A stretch of 64,000 nt of DNA from Nageia nagi (GCA_050084985.1 JBITNC010000001.1:126790001-126854000), one strand, 5' to 3'. Positions 33,127-45,985 are shown, counted from the first letter of the stretch. Notes: a model not told the origin generated them from the sequence alone. Translations and numbers: made by a program.

Positions 33127-33531
33127 TGTTATTATGCTACATATATGAAAAGGGAAATATTGCAAAAATGAAACAAATGTTGATTTTAAATAGGAAAATG
33201 ATATCTATTAGAAAAAATAGAGCATGCATTGGTAAATAGAACATGAAATAGCATCAATAAGCATATAAGGATAGGATTTTACTAAATATTAATAGAATAA
33301 TAGGTCACTTCAAGAGAGCTACCTCCTTACAAATCTAAAGGAAAAAATTAATGTTCAAGATGCATTTCTCCACACACTTGTATCTATTTATATTAAACTA
33401 GCCCTAACCCTAATAGTAATGCAAAATTGGGCCCCACCCTTACAATCACAATATTATAATTTATGATATAGGCTGATAATTTAATAAAATGCTAATACTA
33501 ACACTAAAATGGTAGGATGTAGATCCTAACA
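33127..33531 (-). repeat. 3' LTR of the chromovirus (left)
   Basis: It begins tgttattatg and ends cctaaca on the plus strand and pairs with 38671-39081. On the minus strand a TATA box (tataaata, complement of 33385-33392) lies downstream of the shared U3. Confidence 0.9.
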
Positions 33532-33545
33532 TGCCACCCCTCTTG
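33532..33545 (-). other. Polypurine tract of the chromovirus
   Basis: The minus strand reads CAAGAGGGGTGGCA directly beside the left LTR, a textbook plant Ty3/gypsy purine tract. Confidence 0.8.
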
Positions 33546-34900
33546 GGATGAAGCTTTGTCCTCAAAGCTTGAAGTGTGGAAACTATTACTACAACTGATG
33601 AAAGATTTCCCATGTTGCATCTTCTGGTGCCATTCCTTGCCACTGCATAAGGACTTCTATGATGGAGTAATTATGAAGCTATCATGAATGTTGATCCAAA
33701 ATTGCCTCAAGTACAACTACCATTAATCCATTCTCTACCAACTTAGGTAATTATGTCTAAAATCAAACCTCTAATCCAACCACTTTCTTGAGGCAAGAGA
33801 CATGAAACACTAGGTGAATCTTGGAAGAAGCAAGAAGCTCTAATTTGTATGTAGCTGGGCCAATGTGCTATAACACCTTGAAAGGACCATAAAACTTTGG
33901 GGCCAATTTTTGAGGCCTTTTATTTTTAAGGATTTCTAGGGATAAGGTTACAACCTTAGAAATACCATATCATCTACCTAGAACTCTCTTTCCACATGTT
34001 GTTGATCAGCCTATTATTTCATATGGTGTTGGGCTATCTGAAGGTTATCCTTGAAAAAATGAAGAATATCATCTTGAGTAACTAAATCTGAGTTAGCTAC
34101 TTGAACTTTATTGGTACCTACAACATATGAGGTGATTGTTGGTGGAGCTTGACCATACACTGCTTCATAGGGGGTAATCTTGCTAATAGAATGAAAGATG
34201 TATTATACCACCACTCAACCAAGGGAAGCCATTGTACCCAATACATACGTTATGTTGAAGCAAAATAACATAAATATGTTTCCAAGCATTTATTAACAAT
34301 TTCAATATGACCATCAGTTTATGGGTGATATGCTAAGCTCATGTTTAGTTGGGTACCTTGTAGTTTAAAAAGCTCTTGCTAAAACTAACTTGTAAAAGTG
34401 GGATCATTATCATTGATAATCATCTCTAGCATGCCATGTAGTTTAAAAATTATATCTAGGAATAACTAAACCATTATCACTGCTTTGTATGGATGAGCCA
34501 ATGAACCAAAATGAGCATATTTGGATAACCGATCAACCACCACTACAATAATTGATTTACCATGAGATTTAGGAATGCCTTTAATAAAATCAATTGAGAT
34601 ATTAGCCCATGTATGAGTAGGTATGGGAAGAGGTTGAAGGAGTCCTAAAGTACCCACTATCTCACCCTTTTTTCATTAACACACATCATAAGCTACCACA
34701 AACTACTTGATATCCAATTTCAAACCTATCCAATAGAACGATTGTGCCACTCTCTTATAAGTTTTCAAAAATCCTTCATGTCCTAATGTAGGTGTGGAAT
34801 GCAATTTGATAAGTATTTTTTATTTATATTTTAAAGGAGATGGTAACAAAATTCAACCTTTGAATCTCAAAATACCATCATGCCATGTGTGGTGTGGTTT
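33546..34900 (-). pseudogene. Integrase with C-terminal chromodomain
   Basis: On the minus strand the zinc-region tail (YKRVAQSFYWIGLKLDIK) is near 34750. The core reads [29 protein letters not shown] and [12 protein letters not shown] (34657-34480). The extreme C-terminus (about 33680-33550) reads SIIEVLMQWQGMAPEDATWE followed by FPHFKL, a chromodomain of plant chromovirus type that can bind histone marks and steer integration. Several stops and frame changes interrupt the domain. Confidence 0.9.
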
Positions 34901-35420
34901 ACTCATGGGTCTTAAGTGATCTATTTAGCAATTCTAGTGGAGCTATCCTTTACCCACTCTTGTATAACTTTATCCAACCATTGAGAAATAAGAGATGAAA
35001 GAGCTTGCAGTGCTACTTGATCTTCAAATTTTTTGGACAAAGCATCGATAACCACATTCTCCTTACCTTTATGGTATACTATCTCATAGTCATACCCAGT
35101 AGCTTGGTCACCCATTTTTATTGCTCAAGCATAGAAATGCATTGGCCAATGAAAAATTTTAAACTATGATGATTTGTGAGGATGATGAAATGGTGACCAA
35201 TGAGATATGGTCTCCAACATTGAACTACATGAATGATGGCAAGCATTTCTTTTTCATAAGTGGATTTACCCAATTTTTTTTCAAAGAGTGCTCTACTAGT
35301 GAATTCCAAGGGATGCCCCTCCTGCATTAATACTACCCTGATTCCTACTCCACAAGCATCACTTTCTATCACAAAGGTTTTAGAAAAATCTATCATTGCT
35401 AATACTGGGGTGGTACACAT
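34901..35420 (-). pseudogene. RNase H and tether of the chromovirus
   Basis: The minus frame 35420-35118 gives VLAMIDFSKTFVIESDACGV (catalytic Asp), GIRVVLMQEGHPLEFTSRAL, STYEKEMLAIIHVVQCWRPY and LTNHHSLKFF (usual TDH is now TNH). Next to it, 35115-34921 gives TGYDYEIVYHKGKENVVIDA followed by LSKK, the end of RNase H. Confidence 0.9.
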
Positions 35421-36260
35421 TACCTCTTTGAGCTTAAGGAAAGCTACCTCAGCTTGAGGGGATCATTAGAATGCATTCTTTTTCAACAACATGGTTATAG
35501 GTGCTACAATCTTGCCATAATCCTTCACAAATTTCCTATAATAGCCTATCAACCCCAAGAATCCTTGAAGACTTTTCAAAGATGTAGGAATAGACTAGTT
35601 CTACATGTTAGTGATCTTTTATGGATCCACCTTAACTCCCTCTTTAGATATAACATGGCCTAAGTAGTCAATTTCCCTCTTGCAAAATGAACATTTTGAT
35701 TTTTTTGCATATAGCTAGTTTTCCTTCAAAATTTGTAAGGTTTGATCAACATGTGCCACATGTTCTTGCCATGTCTTACTGTAGATCAAGATATCATCAA
35801 AGAAAACTAAAATAAACTTCCTAAGGAATGGATGAAACACTTGATTTATTAAACTTTTAGGATGGAGCATTTGTGAGGCCAAAAGGCATGACTAGGAACT
35901 CATAATGGCCCTCATGGGTGCAAAATGTAATTTTTGGTATATTTGCCTCCTTGAGGTAGATTTGGTGATACCCAGATTGTAGGTCTAGCTTGGAAAAATA
36001 TCTTACCCCATGCAATTCATTCAATAATTCATCAATGACTAGGATGGAAAATTTGTCCTTGATGGTAATTTTATTGAGGGTCCTAAAATCCACACACATA
36101 TGCTAGGAACCATTTTTCTTATGAACCAATATAATTAGAGAATAATATGGTCTTACACTAGGTTAGATTACTCCTGCATCCAATAGTTCCTTAACCAATT
36201 TTTTAATTTCATTTTTATATAAAAAAAAAGATAGTGATAAGGATGAATGTTTGGTGGGTT
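35421..36260 (-). pseudogene. Reverse transcriptase of the chromovirus
   Basis: The minus strand at 36099-35857 reads [35 protein letters not shown] and [13 protein letters not shown]. After a frame change, KFILVFFDDILIYSKTWQEH contains the intact FDD catalytic box (complement of 35793-35801). A thumb region with [16 protein letters not shown] follows near 35540. Confidence 0.92.
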
Positions 36261-36935
36261 ACTTCTTGGCACCAATTAGATAGCATGATCATGTGATCGC
36301 TAGGGTGGTAAGCCCATTGGTTCCTCAAAGGTACTTGAATGCTTACTTAATATGGGTTACAGATCCTTAGGCTTTATGATTTTAGATTTGATGATTGATA
36401 GTATAACTGTGCTAGCATCCCTTTTCCAATTTTTTATAGGATCTTTTCCATGTGATGTGAGCTCACAACTTGTACAGATCCACCCTATAAATCTTTGAGA
36501 GTATGCTCTTGTTCATCTATTTTGAAGGTCATCCATAGCTCTACAAATTCCACTATAACGATGCCCAAATTCCTCAAACATTATACCTCCAAAAATATAT
36601 CACATCCCCCAAGTGGTAAAGCATATATGTCATTTTCAAAGTATAATGGTCCATGCTCAATTTGATATTATGATATGTGCTTTACATGCTATTTTTCCCC
36701 CATTACCAACCATAACCTCAAAAGTATTTATAGGGTGGATGTAACAATCAGCAACCTTAGCCACTCATGGATCAATGAAATTATGAGTACTTCTTGAATC
36801 TAACAATATTATGAGAGGGAAGTTTTTAAAAAACCCTTTGACCTTCATAGTTTGAGGGGTGGTAATTCTTGCCAATGCATTGTAAGAAATAACTAAGGCC
36901 TTATCATCTAGAATTTCCTATGTAGTCTCTTCAAG
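36261..36935 (-). pseudogene. Protease of the chromovirus, active-site Gly lost
   Basis: Near 36835-36770 the minus strand reads ILLDSRSTHNFIDP. Family members have D-S-G-S/A at this site, so the Gly is replaced by Arg. VMVGNGGKIAC follows near 36710. The rest is degraded. Confidence 0.75.
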
Positions 36936-37928
36936 TGCACTCTCATATTCCTCCTCACTAGGAGCATCAACATCAAGCAAATATAACTTTTGTTGTGTAC
37001 AATGATGACCACAAACAAATTTCTAATCATAATTATAGTACAAGCCCTTCTTTCAATGCCCTTCCATTTCCTCCCATGTCAACTTCTTAGTTTCCATTAT
37101 ACATTTGGTGGTGGGGCACTTGTGTTATTAGAGGAATGGGAAATATTATGTGTTTTAGTGAATACATGTCTTGCATTTCATCGATGAGCACTGGTTTTAT
37201 CTTTAGCAAGCTTTGCCAAGGCAATAGCATCCATCATAGTTTTGGGATTAAACATTTTGACCTCTGGTTTAATTTCTTCCTTTAAGCCACTAATAAAATA
37301 ACTTGTGAAAAATGCATTATCCAACCCCTTTATGTGATTTGGCAATTTATCAAATTGATTTTGGTATTCTTTGATTATCGTAGTTTGAAATAACTTGGTC
37401 AATGCCCTTGTGAAATCTTCATAGTCACTAGGACCAAAATGGATTAATAATTGTTCAGTGAATTCATCCCATGAAGGAGCAGGATGTGTTTTTGAGTACC
37501 ACTAGTACCATTGGAGAGAAAGATGTCATATGCATCTTCAAATCCTCTGGGATGTGGTTCAATGTGAAATATTATCTAGCTTTATAAATCCAACCAATGT
37601 GATTATCTCCATCAAATCAGGGAAAATCCAATTTGGTTATGTAGAGAAGAATGAAACCACCTTGTTGTATTTGAAATTTATGATGATACCCTTATGGATT
37701 TCCTAACTACCCTAATTGCTATGAATTGGATGCATTATTGGTATGACTAAGACTTAGTTTAACATTGTCACATTTACTATCAAAGGTTTGTATTTGTGTC
37801 TATATTTATCAAATTTCTACTCTGAATGTATTGGTAAGTGTATCTACTATTTGTTGGATCATAGTTTGAAATGTTATCATGGTAGGATCAGCTTGTGCTA
37901 CTATTTGGGATCTTATTTTAGGTGCCAT
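36936..37928 (-). pseudogene. gag of the chromovirus
   Basis: A minus-strand ATG at 37928 gives MAPKIRSQIVAQADPTMITF. KLDFP-stop-FDGDNHIGW lies near 37620. The capsid frame 37402-37178 gives YQNQFDKLPNHIKGLDNAFF followed by GLKEEIKPEV. A degraded knuckle (CGHHCTQQKLYLL) lies near 37000. This is the usual chromovirus gag order. It contains several stops. Confidence 0.85.
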
Positions 37929-38656
37929 TTCTAAAAATTGCTATTTTTAGAAAGTGCCCAAAAAAGTGTATGGGTGTAATATATCAAAATGATCAACTCA
38001 AAAACATTATCATAATGGGCTAGGTCTCTTGATGATGATTTTCAAACCCCCAAACTCTTTTTTTTACATTTGTGGGTCTATCTTTTTTTGTTAAAAATTA
38101 CTAAAATGGTATAGATTTTTAGTTATTTAGCTTTGAAGTTTTTGCTGCCTCTGAATTGCTATTTTTGGTGGCTCTAAAAAATTGCATGTCATACATTTTG
38201 CTTTTTGAATTAAGGTTTTTTATGTGAAGAAATGATTCTAGGGTAAGGATTATCTGCTCTGTAGGCTTGTCTAAACACCCCTTCTATCCAACTTTTGTAA
38301 GGAAAGAGGCTATGGAGATGGCTTCTATGATAAGTAACTTTTCAATAGTACTTGTTGTTGCACTACAATTTACAAACAATCAACATAGCTTCCTACCTAG
38401 TTTTCATTTATAACCTAGATAATCTTCAATATACCTTTTAGTACATGGAGTATAATTTCATGTAGGGTTCTATCTAAGGCCTAGGTATTGCTGCAGAGTT
38501 TTTTGCATCTCACTTCACACACAAATTTATGTGCAAGTGTGCTTATCAAAAAATGATATATCCTCCTAGATATTTTAAAACCCTTGGTACAAGGTTTCTA
38601 GCTTAGACCTCTAAAAAAAAATTTTGCTTTCTTGCAGTAGAATGGCCTTGGAAAGA
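37929..38656 (-). other. Leader of the chromovirus
   Basis: About 730 bases lie between the PBS and the gag ATG. They are T-rich on the plus strand and have no protein signal. Confidence 0.6.
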
Positions 38657-38668
38657 GCTCTAATAACA
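38657..38668 (-). other. Primer-binding site of the chromovirus (tRNA-iMet type)
   Basis: The minus strand reads TGTTATTAGAGC, against TGGTATCAGAGC for initiator Met tRNA, two bases from the right LTR. Confidence 0.75.
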
Positions 38669-38670
38669 GA

Positions 38671-39081
38671 TGTTGCGATGTTATAAATATGAAAAGGGAA
38701 ATATTACAAAAATGAAATGAATATTGATTTTAAATAGGAAAATGATAACTATCTATTGGAAATAATAGAACATGGGCTAGTAAATAGAACACAAAATAGC
38801 ATCAATAAGGAGATAAAGATAGAATTTTACTAAATAGTAACAGAATCACAAGTCACTCCAAGGGGGCTACCTCCGTACAATTCCAAAGGAAAAAATTAAT
38901 GTTCAAGATGCATTTCTCCACACACTTCTATCTATTTATATTAAACTAACCCTAACCCTAATAGTAATGCAAAATCGGGCCCCGCCATTACAATCACAAT
39001 ATTACAATTTACAATATAGGTTAATAATTTAATAAAATACTAATACTAACACTAAAATGTTAGGATGTGAGATCCTAACAA
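38671..39081 (-). repeat. 5' LTR of the chromovirus (right)
   Basis: It runs on the plus strand from tgttgcgatg to cctaaca and pairs with 33127-33531, including the shared ccctaaccctaatag and gggcccc segments. Confidence 0.9.
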
Positions 39082-39389
39082 AAGTAATACACATATATTG
39101 ATTATGCATGGTTGATGATAGATTTTGATGGTTTTTAAGGTTGGAAAATAGACTTACAAAAAAGGGACTATACATGGATTGCATTCGTTAAGATACAAAG
39201 GGTTATGAAGGAAATTAATATGTTTGCATGTGTCAAAACTTCAAGAATTGCATTTAGGATTGAGTTTTTTGCAAGTAGAATTGTATCATTAAAAACATTA
39301 TGGATTGCACATTTATTAGTTCTATGGACTACATTTGACATAGAAAAAAGGAATGAGAAGTTACTGATCAAAGAGTATTTAGAAGAAGC
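39082..39389 (+). pseudogene. Unrecognised decayed reading frame, left part
   Basis: I do not recognise it. Frame 39205-39389 is open (RIEFFASRIVSLKTLWIAHL; LVLWTTFDIEKRNEKLLIKE) and is then cut by the copia LTR at 39390. If the copia element and one copy of its TSD gaagc are ignored, the frame continues at 47932 as VLGDYVA, then a stop, then further readable sequence. The TSD copy 39385-39389 belongs to this frame. Confidence 0.5.
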
Positions 39390-39888
39390 TATTAGAATGT
39401 AAAATGAATTATTGTAAAGGTTATGTAATAATCTTCTATGTAAGTTCATTAATACTTAAGGTTATCATTTTACCTTAAGTATTTGAGTGAATATGATAAT
39501 GTTACTTGTCCTACACTTCATGTCATGAACATGCCCCTTGGGTAAAAGGATGTGCATGTCATGCTTTTGTACATTAGATAAATGGGTGATCCAAAGAGGG
39601 ATTTTTGCCTATAAATAGAAGGCTTCCTCTTTATGATCATACATCAATTGTGGAGTAAATTTATACTATAAGATAGTCCTTAGGAGTTGAGATTAGGAGG
39701 ATCGTAAGAGAGTTGTATTTGTGATTGAAGGAAAGATCTAGTTAGTGGATGTACTCCTAGTTGGAAGAAGCACTTACATCTTCTGTTATCTTTGTAATAT
39801 TGCTTTTTGAGGTAGTTAGATGTGTATTGTGAGCTTACATGAGATATTAGGGATATAGATTTGTTTAGTTTATAGTTCAACTCTCTCA
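39390..39888 (+). repeat. 5' LTR of the copia element
   Basis: It begins tattagaatg (decayed TG) and ends caactctctca. A TATA box (tataaatag) is at 39610-39618. It pairs with 47430-47926. Confidence 0.93.
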
Positions 39889-39890
39889 TT

Positions 39891-39902
39891 TAGTATCAGA
39901 GC
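39891..39902 (+). other. Primer-binding site of the copia element (tRNA-iMet)
   Basis: The sequence tagtatcagagc differs by one base from the initiator-Met form tggtatcagagc and lies two bases after the LTR. Confidence 0.88.
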
Positions 39903-42779
39903 AACCTTGGAGGCTCCTCTTCACATCCTTGGGTGGAAGTTCTTCATTTATCATCTCACTTTTCATTGTGAGGAAAAATCAAAAGAAGGTATAACTTCCT
40001 TCATTTTTTTGGCTTATTTCACCAATGATATTAAATTATATGTTATGTGCTAGTTCATTTTTTTGGAGCAATTTTTTTATATAGCAATTCAATGTAATTA
40101 TTATTTATACTAGCATATTTTTGAGATATGTGTTTAACTATTTTTTCTTTGAAAAATATAGCTAAAAATAGAAATTTTTTTATTAACCTTCAGTAAAAAT
40201 GTGGTTAATTTTCTTTCAATGAGATTAGTATAAAAAAATTTCATGGAGTAGTTTTTGATAAAAAAAAAAGGAAGGGAAGTACTATTTTGTTTAAGAAAAA
40301 TTTACATTTGTATATTACAAAACTTTATTGAGTTTTTTTTTAAGAAAAATATACATTTGTGTGGGCCCTCCAAAAATTTCTCAAAGTTCTTAGAGAAGGC
40401 CAACATAGGGGTAATGGGAGGAGAGGAAGTGTCGACAAAATGTTCTATGTAGAGATTGGATAGAAAGAACTAGGTGGACTCTCACATGGTGACCTACAAT
40501 GGGCAGCTCCTTCTTAGCCTCATCTACTTTGCTTAAGTCTCCTTCCTCCTTCTCCTATCTAGCTAGAGCAATGATAATTTGAGATTTTTTTTCTTTCAAT
40601 GTTTTTCTATCACCACATGAAGGGGTTTTGAAACCCCATGTACTTAGGAGGCACTCGCCTTAACCTATATGACATGTTTTTTTCTCCTCTAGGAATCACT
40701 CTTCAATTGCAACTTAGTAGGCCATCCTACATGATGTTTATCACCTTGTGCAACATTTACTACCTTTGTAGTGTCTACCACCCACTTACAACTCCTCTCT
40801 CCTCCTCTACTGACTAGGTCTCTTCCTCGCACCATCTACTCACCTTTAGGATTGTTAAAATACCTTTTTGTGACCTTCCTCCCTCCTCTCATCCTCTTTC
40901 CTCTACCCCATAGCCTCCCTAGCCACTCTCCTCTCTGCAACTCCTTTTAGACCTCTAATGGACCTTTCCTCCCTCTATAGCACTCTTTGATTTGTTAGTT
41001 GATTCACATCTCATTTTTTTATCATTTTTAACCTTTTTTTAATGTGTGTAAGTTTTTTTTAATAAATATACCTACCACTCCATTTTTTTTTTTGGGTTAT
41101 ATGACCTTTTTTTTTCTTCCCTTGCAAACAATATTTATTTCAAAGCTATTTAAATTGGTAATGGATGTCCATACAGCCTTGTTTTTCTCTTTAATGATTG
41201 TCCTTCATATTTAAATCTCTGACTTGAGGTAGAGTAATCAAATGGTGGATTATTTATTTTGCTTGGAGAGTATTTCTTAAGGTATTTTTTATAGCTAAAA
41301 TTAATTAATGCCTTGATAATATATTTGGTACTTTCATTTTTACCTTAAAAAGAGGGAAGATGAATTTTTTTTTTCATGTACTTAAATAGTTAAATGTGAA
41401 ATTTCTACTATTGTAAAAATACTTTAGTACTTGCAAAATCTTATAAAAAGGAAAACTTTCATACTAAGTATTTCTTTTATCTCTGAGGGGGATAATTTTT
41501 TAATACTTAGAAGAAAATTTGTTAGCATGCAATTTTTTTTAATCCTAGTATGCTATCTTTAGGGATAAATTTTTAAGTAAAAGAGAGGGAATTTTTTATA
41601 AATTTTACTACAATTTATATCTATATATGGCATACGACAAGACTATTACTTAATTTTAAGTGTTGATTCTTATGCAATACTTAAAAATTTTTAGATCTTT
41701 AATGCAATGTATGAATGCAAGCTTATGCCTCTTTAAAGTTTGTTTAGTTATGGAAATTGAATATTTATTCTTTTTTTTGCAAAGTGATAAATAAACTTAT
41801 GATGCATGCTTATTACTTAATTTTTAACCTATAGAATTATGCATGCTAAGTATTTTATTATTATGCAAAGTTATTAGGACTTGTGCAAGTTATGGGAATG
41901 ATGCATTTGATAACTTCTTAGTTTTACTTCCTTATGTAAAGTATGGAATGGAATTGTGCAAAATAAGGATTGATGTGCAAATGTCTTTTAGGGGTTAGTA
42001 AACAAAACCCATTGGACTTTTAGGTTTCAAATTACAAATAGATGATATTTTTTACCTATGCTCTTTTACTTCATATTTCACACTTTTTGCTTTATTTACT
42101 TATGCAAAATCATAAACATTGAAATGAGCAACTCAATAAAATGAACACATACGCACATACATTCTGCAACATAACTTGTTTGGGGAGCCATGAGGTGAAG
42201 ACTGGCATACTGGAGCCTTTAAGTTTGATGATCCAAATGGTGAAAATTCCATACTTTAAATTACCCCTAAGTCTTCTATTGGTCTGTACATAACTCCAAT
42301 AGGTGGACAAGCATGTGTGTATGATACCACATGTACACACATCCATTCAAGGATTATCCTGATAACCTAGGAGGATAACTTTAGACCTAATCAAGATTAA
42401 TAATTTGGTCGATCCAATAAACATCATAACCTTGAAAAATAGTAGGTACTTCTCCTTGTGAGAAAATATAAAATTGACTAAAATGAACTGGTTGAGGATT
42501 AGTAGTACTTGGGCTCCTCTTGTGTGGGCCTCCAAGTAAAGACCTAATTTTAGACAAGAAAATAAGTCTTAACAATGTCACTCTACATCTACGGTTCTTG
42601 AGATGAGAAGTGTATTTGGGTACATGGATTATTTGAGTTGTAAAAAATTTGCACTTTTGAATCAAATCAAACATATCTAGTGTTAAATGTAACATGTATT
42701 ATTTACTTGATTAAAACTTAACATTTAATTTTGTTTACTAAACCACATGCTTATTTTTTTCCATATTTTTATGTAGCAA
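39903..42779 (+). other. Unusually long copia leader
   Basis: Nearly 2.9 kb separate the PBS from the first gag-like sequence; copia leaders are usually far shorter. The part at 40500-41000 is strongly pyrimidine-rich (ctcctctctcctcctctact type). The part at 41000-42100 is AT-rich with T homopolymers. No domain or terminal repeats are visible, so an old insertion is possible but not shown. Confidence 0.5.
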
Positions 42780-43760
42780 ATGGGAGAATCCTTTTTACCC
42801 AAACCCATTCTTTATGGTTCCAAATTTAGGATTTAGGAACCATGGATGAGAGCTGAATTATAGGAATAAAGCTTTGGCAACAATGAATGATAATCTTGTA
42901 CCTCCTACAGATAAGAAGGCATTAGAGGCTTACAACATAAAAAATGAGTTGGCAACCTCCATGATTTACTATGTAGTTTCAAATGATGTACTCTTGATGG
43001 TTTTGTTTTCAACTAGATAAAGGAAGCTTGGGATAAGCTTAAGAAAATCTACTTTGGTTCAAAAATTTTAAGAAGGTTTACCTTTTTCCAAAATTTATTC
43101 AATCTCATCAAGAGGAAGATGAAAATGTGGCTATCTACTTGAATAAAATCATTGACCTAAGGACCAACTTGTTGCTTATGAATGCAATTGGATCAATTAT
43201 GAGTTCATGATCTTCATTATTCTTCAAATGCCTTTCTATAAAGTTTAAAAACTTTGTAACAATTATGAAACAAGGCTTGATGATGAAGAAGTCTTCTCCC
43301 TTGAGAACCTTTCTAGGCACCTTTTGAAACATGAGGAAACCCTTAACAATAAGGTTTGATTTCTTCTCTTAAAGATAATAATGTTGCTCTTGGAGAAATC
43401 AAAACTCCTTTCAATAAGAAGTTCAATCATCAAAAGAAATCATATCCTTCTTCCTCCAAAAGGTTTGAAAATAGAGGCAATGGTTACAATAGCAACAGGA
43501 ACAATGGCAACAATGGAAACAATAGGAACAACAACAATAGAAGAGGATAATAGCAACAACAACCACTTCAAGAAAACAGATGGAAAAGGCAAAGCAAACA
43601 ATACTTATCCTAAGGAAAAGTTTAATGGTAATTGTAACTATTGTGGCATCCAAGATTACAAAGAAGTTGATTGCTACAAAAAAAAAAGAAAAAATATCAA
43701 AGGTAATGGAAATGTAAAGAACTTCAAAGAAAAGAAAATATTCATGTTGGTTTTGCTACG
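42780..43760 (+). pseudogene. gag of the copia element
   Basis: The frame fragments read KALEAYNIKNELATSMIYYV, WDKLKKIYFGSK (near 43030), DEEVFSLENLSRHLL (near 43280) and an Asn-rich linker (NRNNGNNGNNRNNNNRRG, 43500-43550). A degraded zinc knuckle NCNYCGIQDYKEVDCYKK (about 43630) has Tyr in place of the His. Confidence 0.8.
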
Positions 43761-44335
43761 GTGCTCTACTCCATGTCTCACTCTTTTTTGTCTAATTAGA
43801 TTATTATTTTTGTTGTACTAATCACCTATGCTTTGAAAAAGAAAATTTTGGAAACTTTCACAAGTATAGAAAAGATACGGTTGTGATAGATGATAACTCC
43901 ACCCTTGAAGTCCAAGGAATTGGGAGTGTGTTGATTCATAAGAATATTTTTAACAATGTGCTCTATGTTCCTAAGTTAAGAATGAACCTTCTCTCCAAAA
44001 TCCAAATTGCTAGAAAAGGGTAGTCTTTTGAATTCAACTCACAATCATGGTGCATTAAGAAAGGACTTTCCACTTTGGTTAAAGGATTTGTGAAAGATAA
44101 TCTCTACATTATGAATCAAGTTCCATCAAAGATGTGTCTTGCTTCTAGTGTGTGTTCTAGAGGCAATATTTGGCATCATCATTAGGGCACCTTAACCACA
44201 AGAGTATTCAATTCATGAAAGACTAAGAACTTGTGAAAGGTCTATCTTCAATTTCTCCTTTGATTGGTCTATGCAATGAGTGCAATCCTAGAAAGATGCA
44301 TAAATAAAACTTTGAAAAAGATTAGGCAATAAGAG
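43761..44335 (+). pseudogene. Protease and pre-integrase region of the copia element
   Basis: TVVIDDNSTLEVQGIGSVLI and NVLYVPKLRMNLLSKIQIAR (43878-44015) match the copia protease pattern, although the catalytic D-S/T-G itself is not recognisable upstream. SFEFNSQSWCIKKG and LYIMNQ follow into the GAG-pre-integrase part. Confidence 0.75.
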
Positions 44336-45010
44336 CATCTCAACTCTTCAACTTATGCATTTAGATTTGATGGGTCTATTTCAGATTAAGTCGCTTGGAT
44401 TAGCATCCTACATCTTTACCTTCATTGATGAATTTAGTAGAATGACCTTTGGATATTTGCTTGAGCACAAAAATCAAACTTTTGAGAGTTTTAAGGTTTT
44501 TAAAGCCTTTGTTGATAATCAATATAACTTTAAAATCAAGATGTTGAGATCAAATAATGGAGAAGAATATAATAATAATGAGTTCAATGACTATTGTGCT
44601 AAGTATGGAATCAAGAGATAGTTTACGATTCCTTACACTCCTCAGCAAAATGGTGTTGCTAAAAAGAAAAACATAATAATTATAAAGATGGCTAAATGCA
44701 TGTTGGGTAATCTTCCTAGTTTCTTATGGAGTGAATCTGTGAGCACTACTATTTACACCTTGAATAGATTTCCCACAAAAGTCATTCAAGGTAAAACTCC
44801 TTTTGAGGTATGGTCAAGAAGAAAACCTAACATTTCTCACCTTAGGGTGTTTGGTTGTGAAGCATTCTCCTATATTATTTCTAGGAAAAGGAAGAAGTTG
44901 GATAAAAGAGTAAAAAAATATATCTTTGTGGGTTATGATAGTTAGCATAGAGGCTACAGGCTCTACTCTCCATCCTACAAAGTCATGTTTATTTCAAGGG
45001 ATGTAAAGTT
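44336..45010 (+). pseudogene. Integrase core of the copia element
   Basis: MHLDLMGLFQIKSLG (first Asp), YIFTFIDEFSRMTFGYLLEH, MLRSNNGEEYNNNEF (usual SDNGGE, so the second catalytic Asp is Asn), IPYTPQQNGVAKKKN (Glu region altered), then FLWSESVSTTIYTLNRFPTK, PFEVWSRRKPNISHLRVFGC and YIFVGYDS are all in place. A TAG near 44620 and other stops interrupt the domain. Confidence 0.93.
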
Positions 45011-45985
45011 CAATGAACTTCTTGAATAATCTATTTCTAATGAGAATGTTTATGACTCAAAGGACTCTTTAGATGCTCCTAGCTGATTGGATATTAATGT
45101 AGATAAGTCACCTCAGGAACAAAATTCTCTAACACAAAGGGTAACAAAGAGTATGACCTTGAACAAATCCTTATTTACCAATATCGACAAGAAGCATGAG
45201 CCCTCAACCTTCAAAGAAGCTTCTAAGCATAAGTGCTAGATAGAAGACATGATTGTGGAGTATGAAATGATTATAAAAAATGAAAATTGGGATTTGATTC
45301 CTTATCCTAATGAGAAGAGTATCATTGGAAATAAGTGGATCTTTAAGATCAAGTTCAATTTAGTTGGATATGTTGAGAAATATAAATTAAGGTTAGTAGC
45401 CAAAGGTTTTGCTCAAAAATATGGTGTAGATTATGAGAAAACCTTTGCTCCCATGGAAAATATGCCTACTATCAAGATTATCCTTACTCTTTCTATAGGT
45501 TAAGGATGAAAAGTTTTTTAACTTGAAATCAAGAGTGCATTTCAATGGTGACTTAGATGTAGAAATTTTCATGAATCAACTAGAAAGGTTTATTATGGAA
45601 GGTAAATAATCCTTTGTGTGCAAGCTAAACAAGTCATTATATGGATTTAAGCAAGTACCTAAAGCTTGGTACAAGAAGATTTTAGGATTTTTTACAGATA
45701 TTAATTTCTCAAGTGTTTTTTTTACTTTAATCTATATGTGTTCAATCAAAGAAAAGATGTGGTCTTGATTTTCTTTTATGTGGATGATCTTCTGACAACT
45801 AAAAATAATAATGAAATCATTCAAGAGTGCATATCAAAACTTAAGGCAACATTTAAAATGACTAATCTTGATCTCTTGCACTACTATCTTGGAATGCAAG
45901 TGTATCAATACAAGGATTGCACTTATCTTAGTCAATATAGGTATATATTAGACATCTTATAGAAGTTTGGAAATGGAGGAGTGTA
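45011..45985 (+). pseudogene. Reverse transcriptase of the copia element
   Basis: IVEYEMIIKNENWDLIPYP, KSIIGNKWIFKIKFN, RLVAKGFAQKYGVDYEKTFA and PMENMPTIKIIL occupy 45249-45500. KSLYGFKQVPKAWY lies near 45640 in a shifted frame. The catalytic FFYVDDLLTTKNN is intact near 45771-45810, then YYLGMQVYQ. Confidence 0.93.

Larger units (their letters stand above)
33127..39081 (-). mobile_element. Ty3/gypsy chromovirus, minus strand
   Basis: Two LTRs (33127-33531, 38671-39081) flank a gag-PR-RT-RH-INT polyprotein read on the minus strand, with a chromodomain at the integrase C-terminus. The PBS beside the right LTR matches initiator Met tRNA, and a purine tract lies beside the left LTR. Flanking bases aaagg (33122-33126) and aaagt (39082-39086) are a TSD with one mismatch. 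LTR copies differ more than those of the outer Tat element, so this insertion is older. Confidence 0.92.

Noticed and set aside
33395-33415. Telomere-like ccctaaccctaa in the chromovirus LTR (also near 38948)
   Set aside because: Only two partial units, it lacks the plant CCCTAAA form, and it occurs as a shared LTR sequence.
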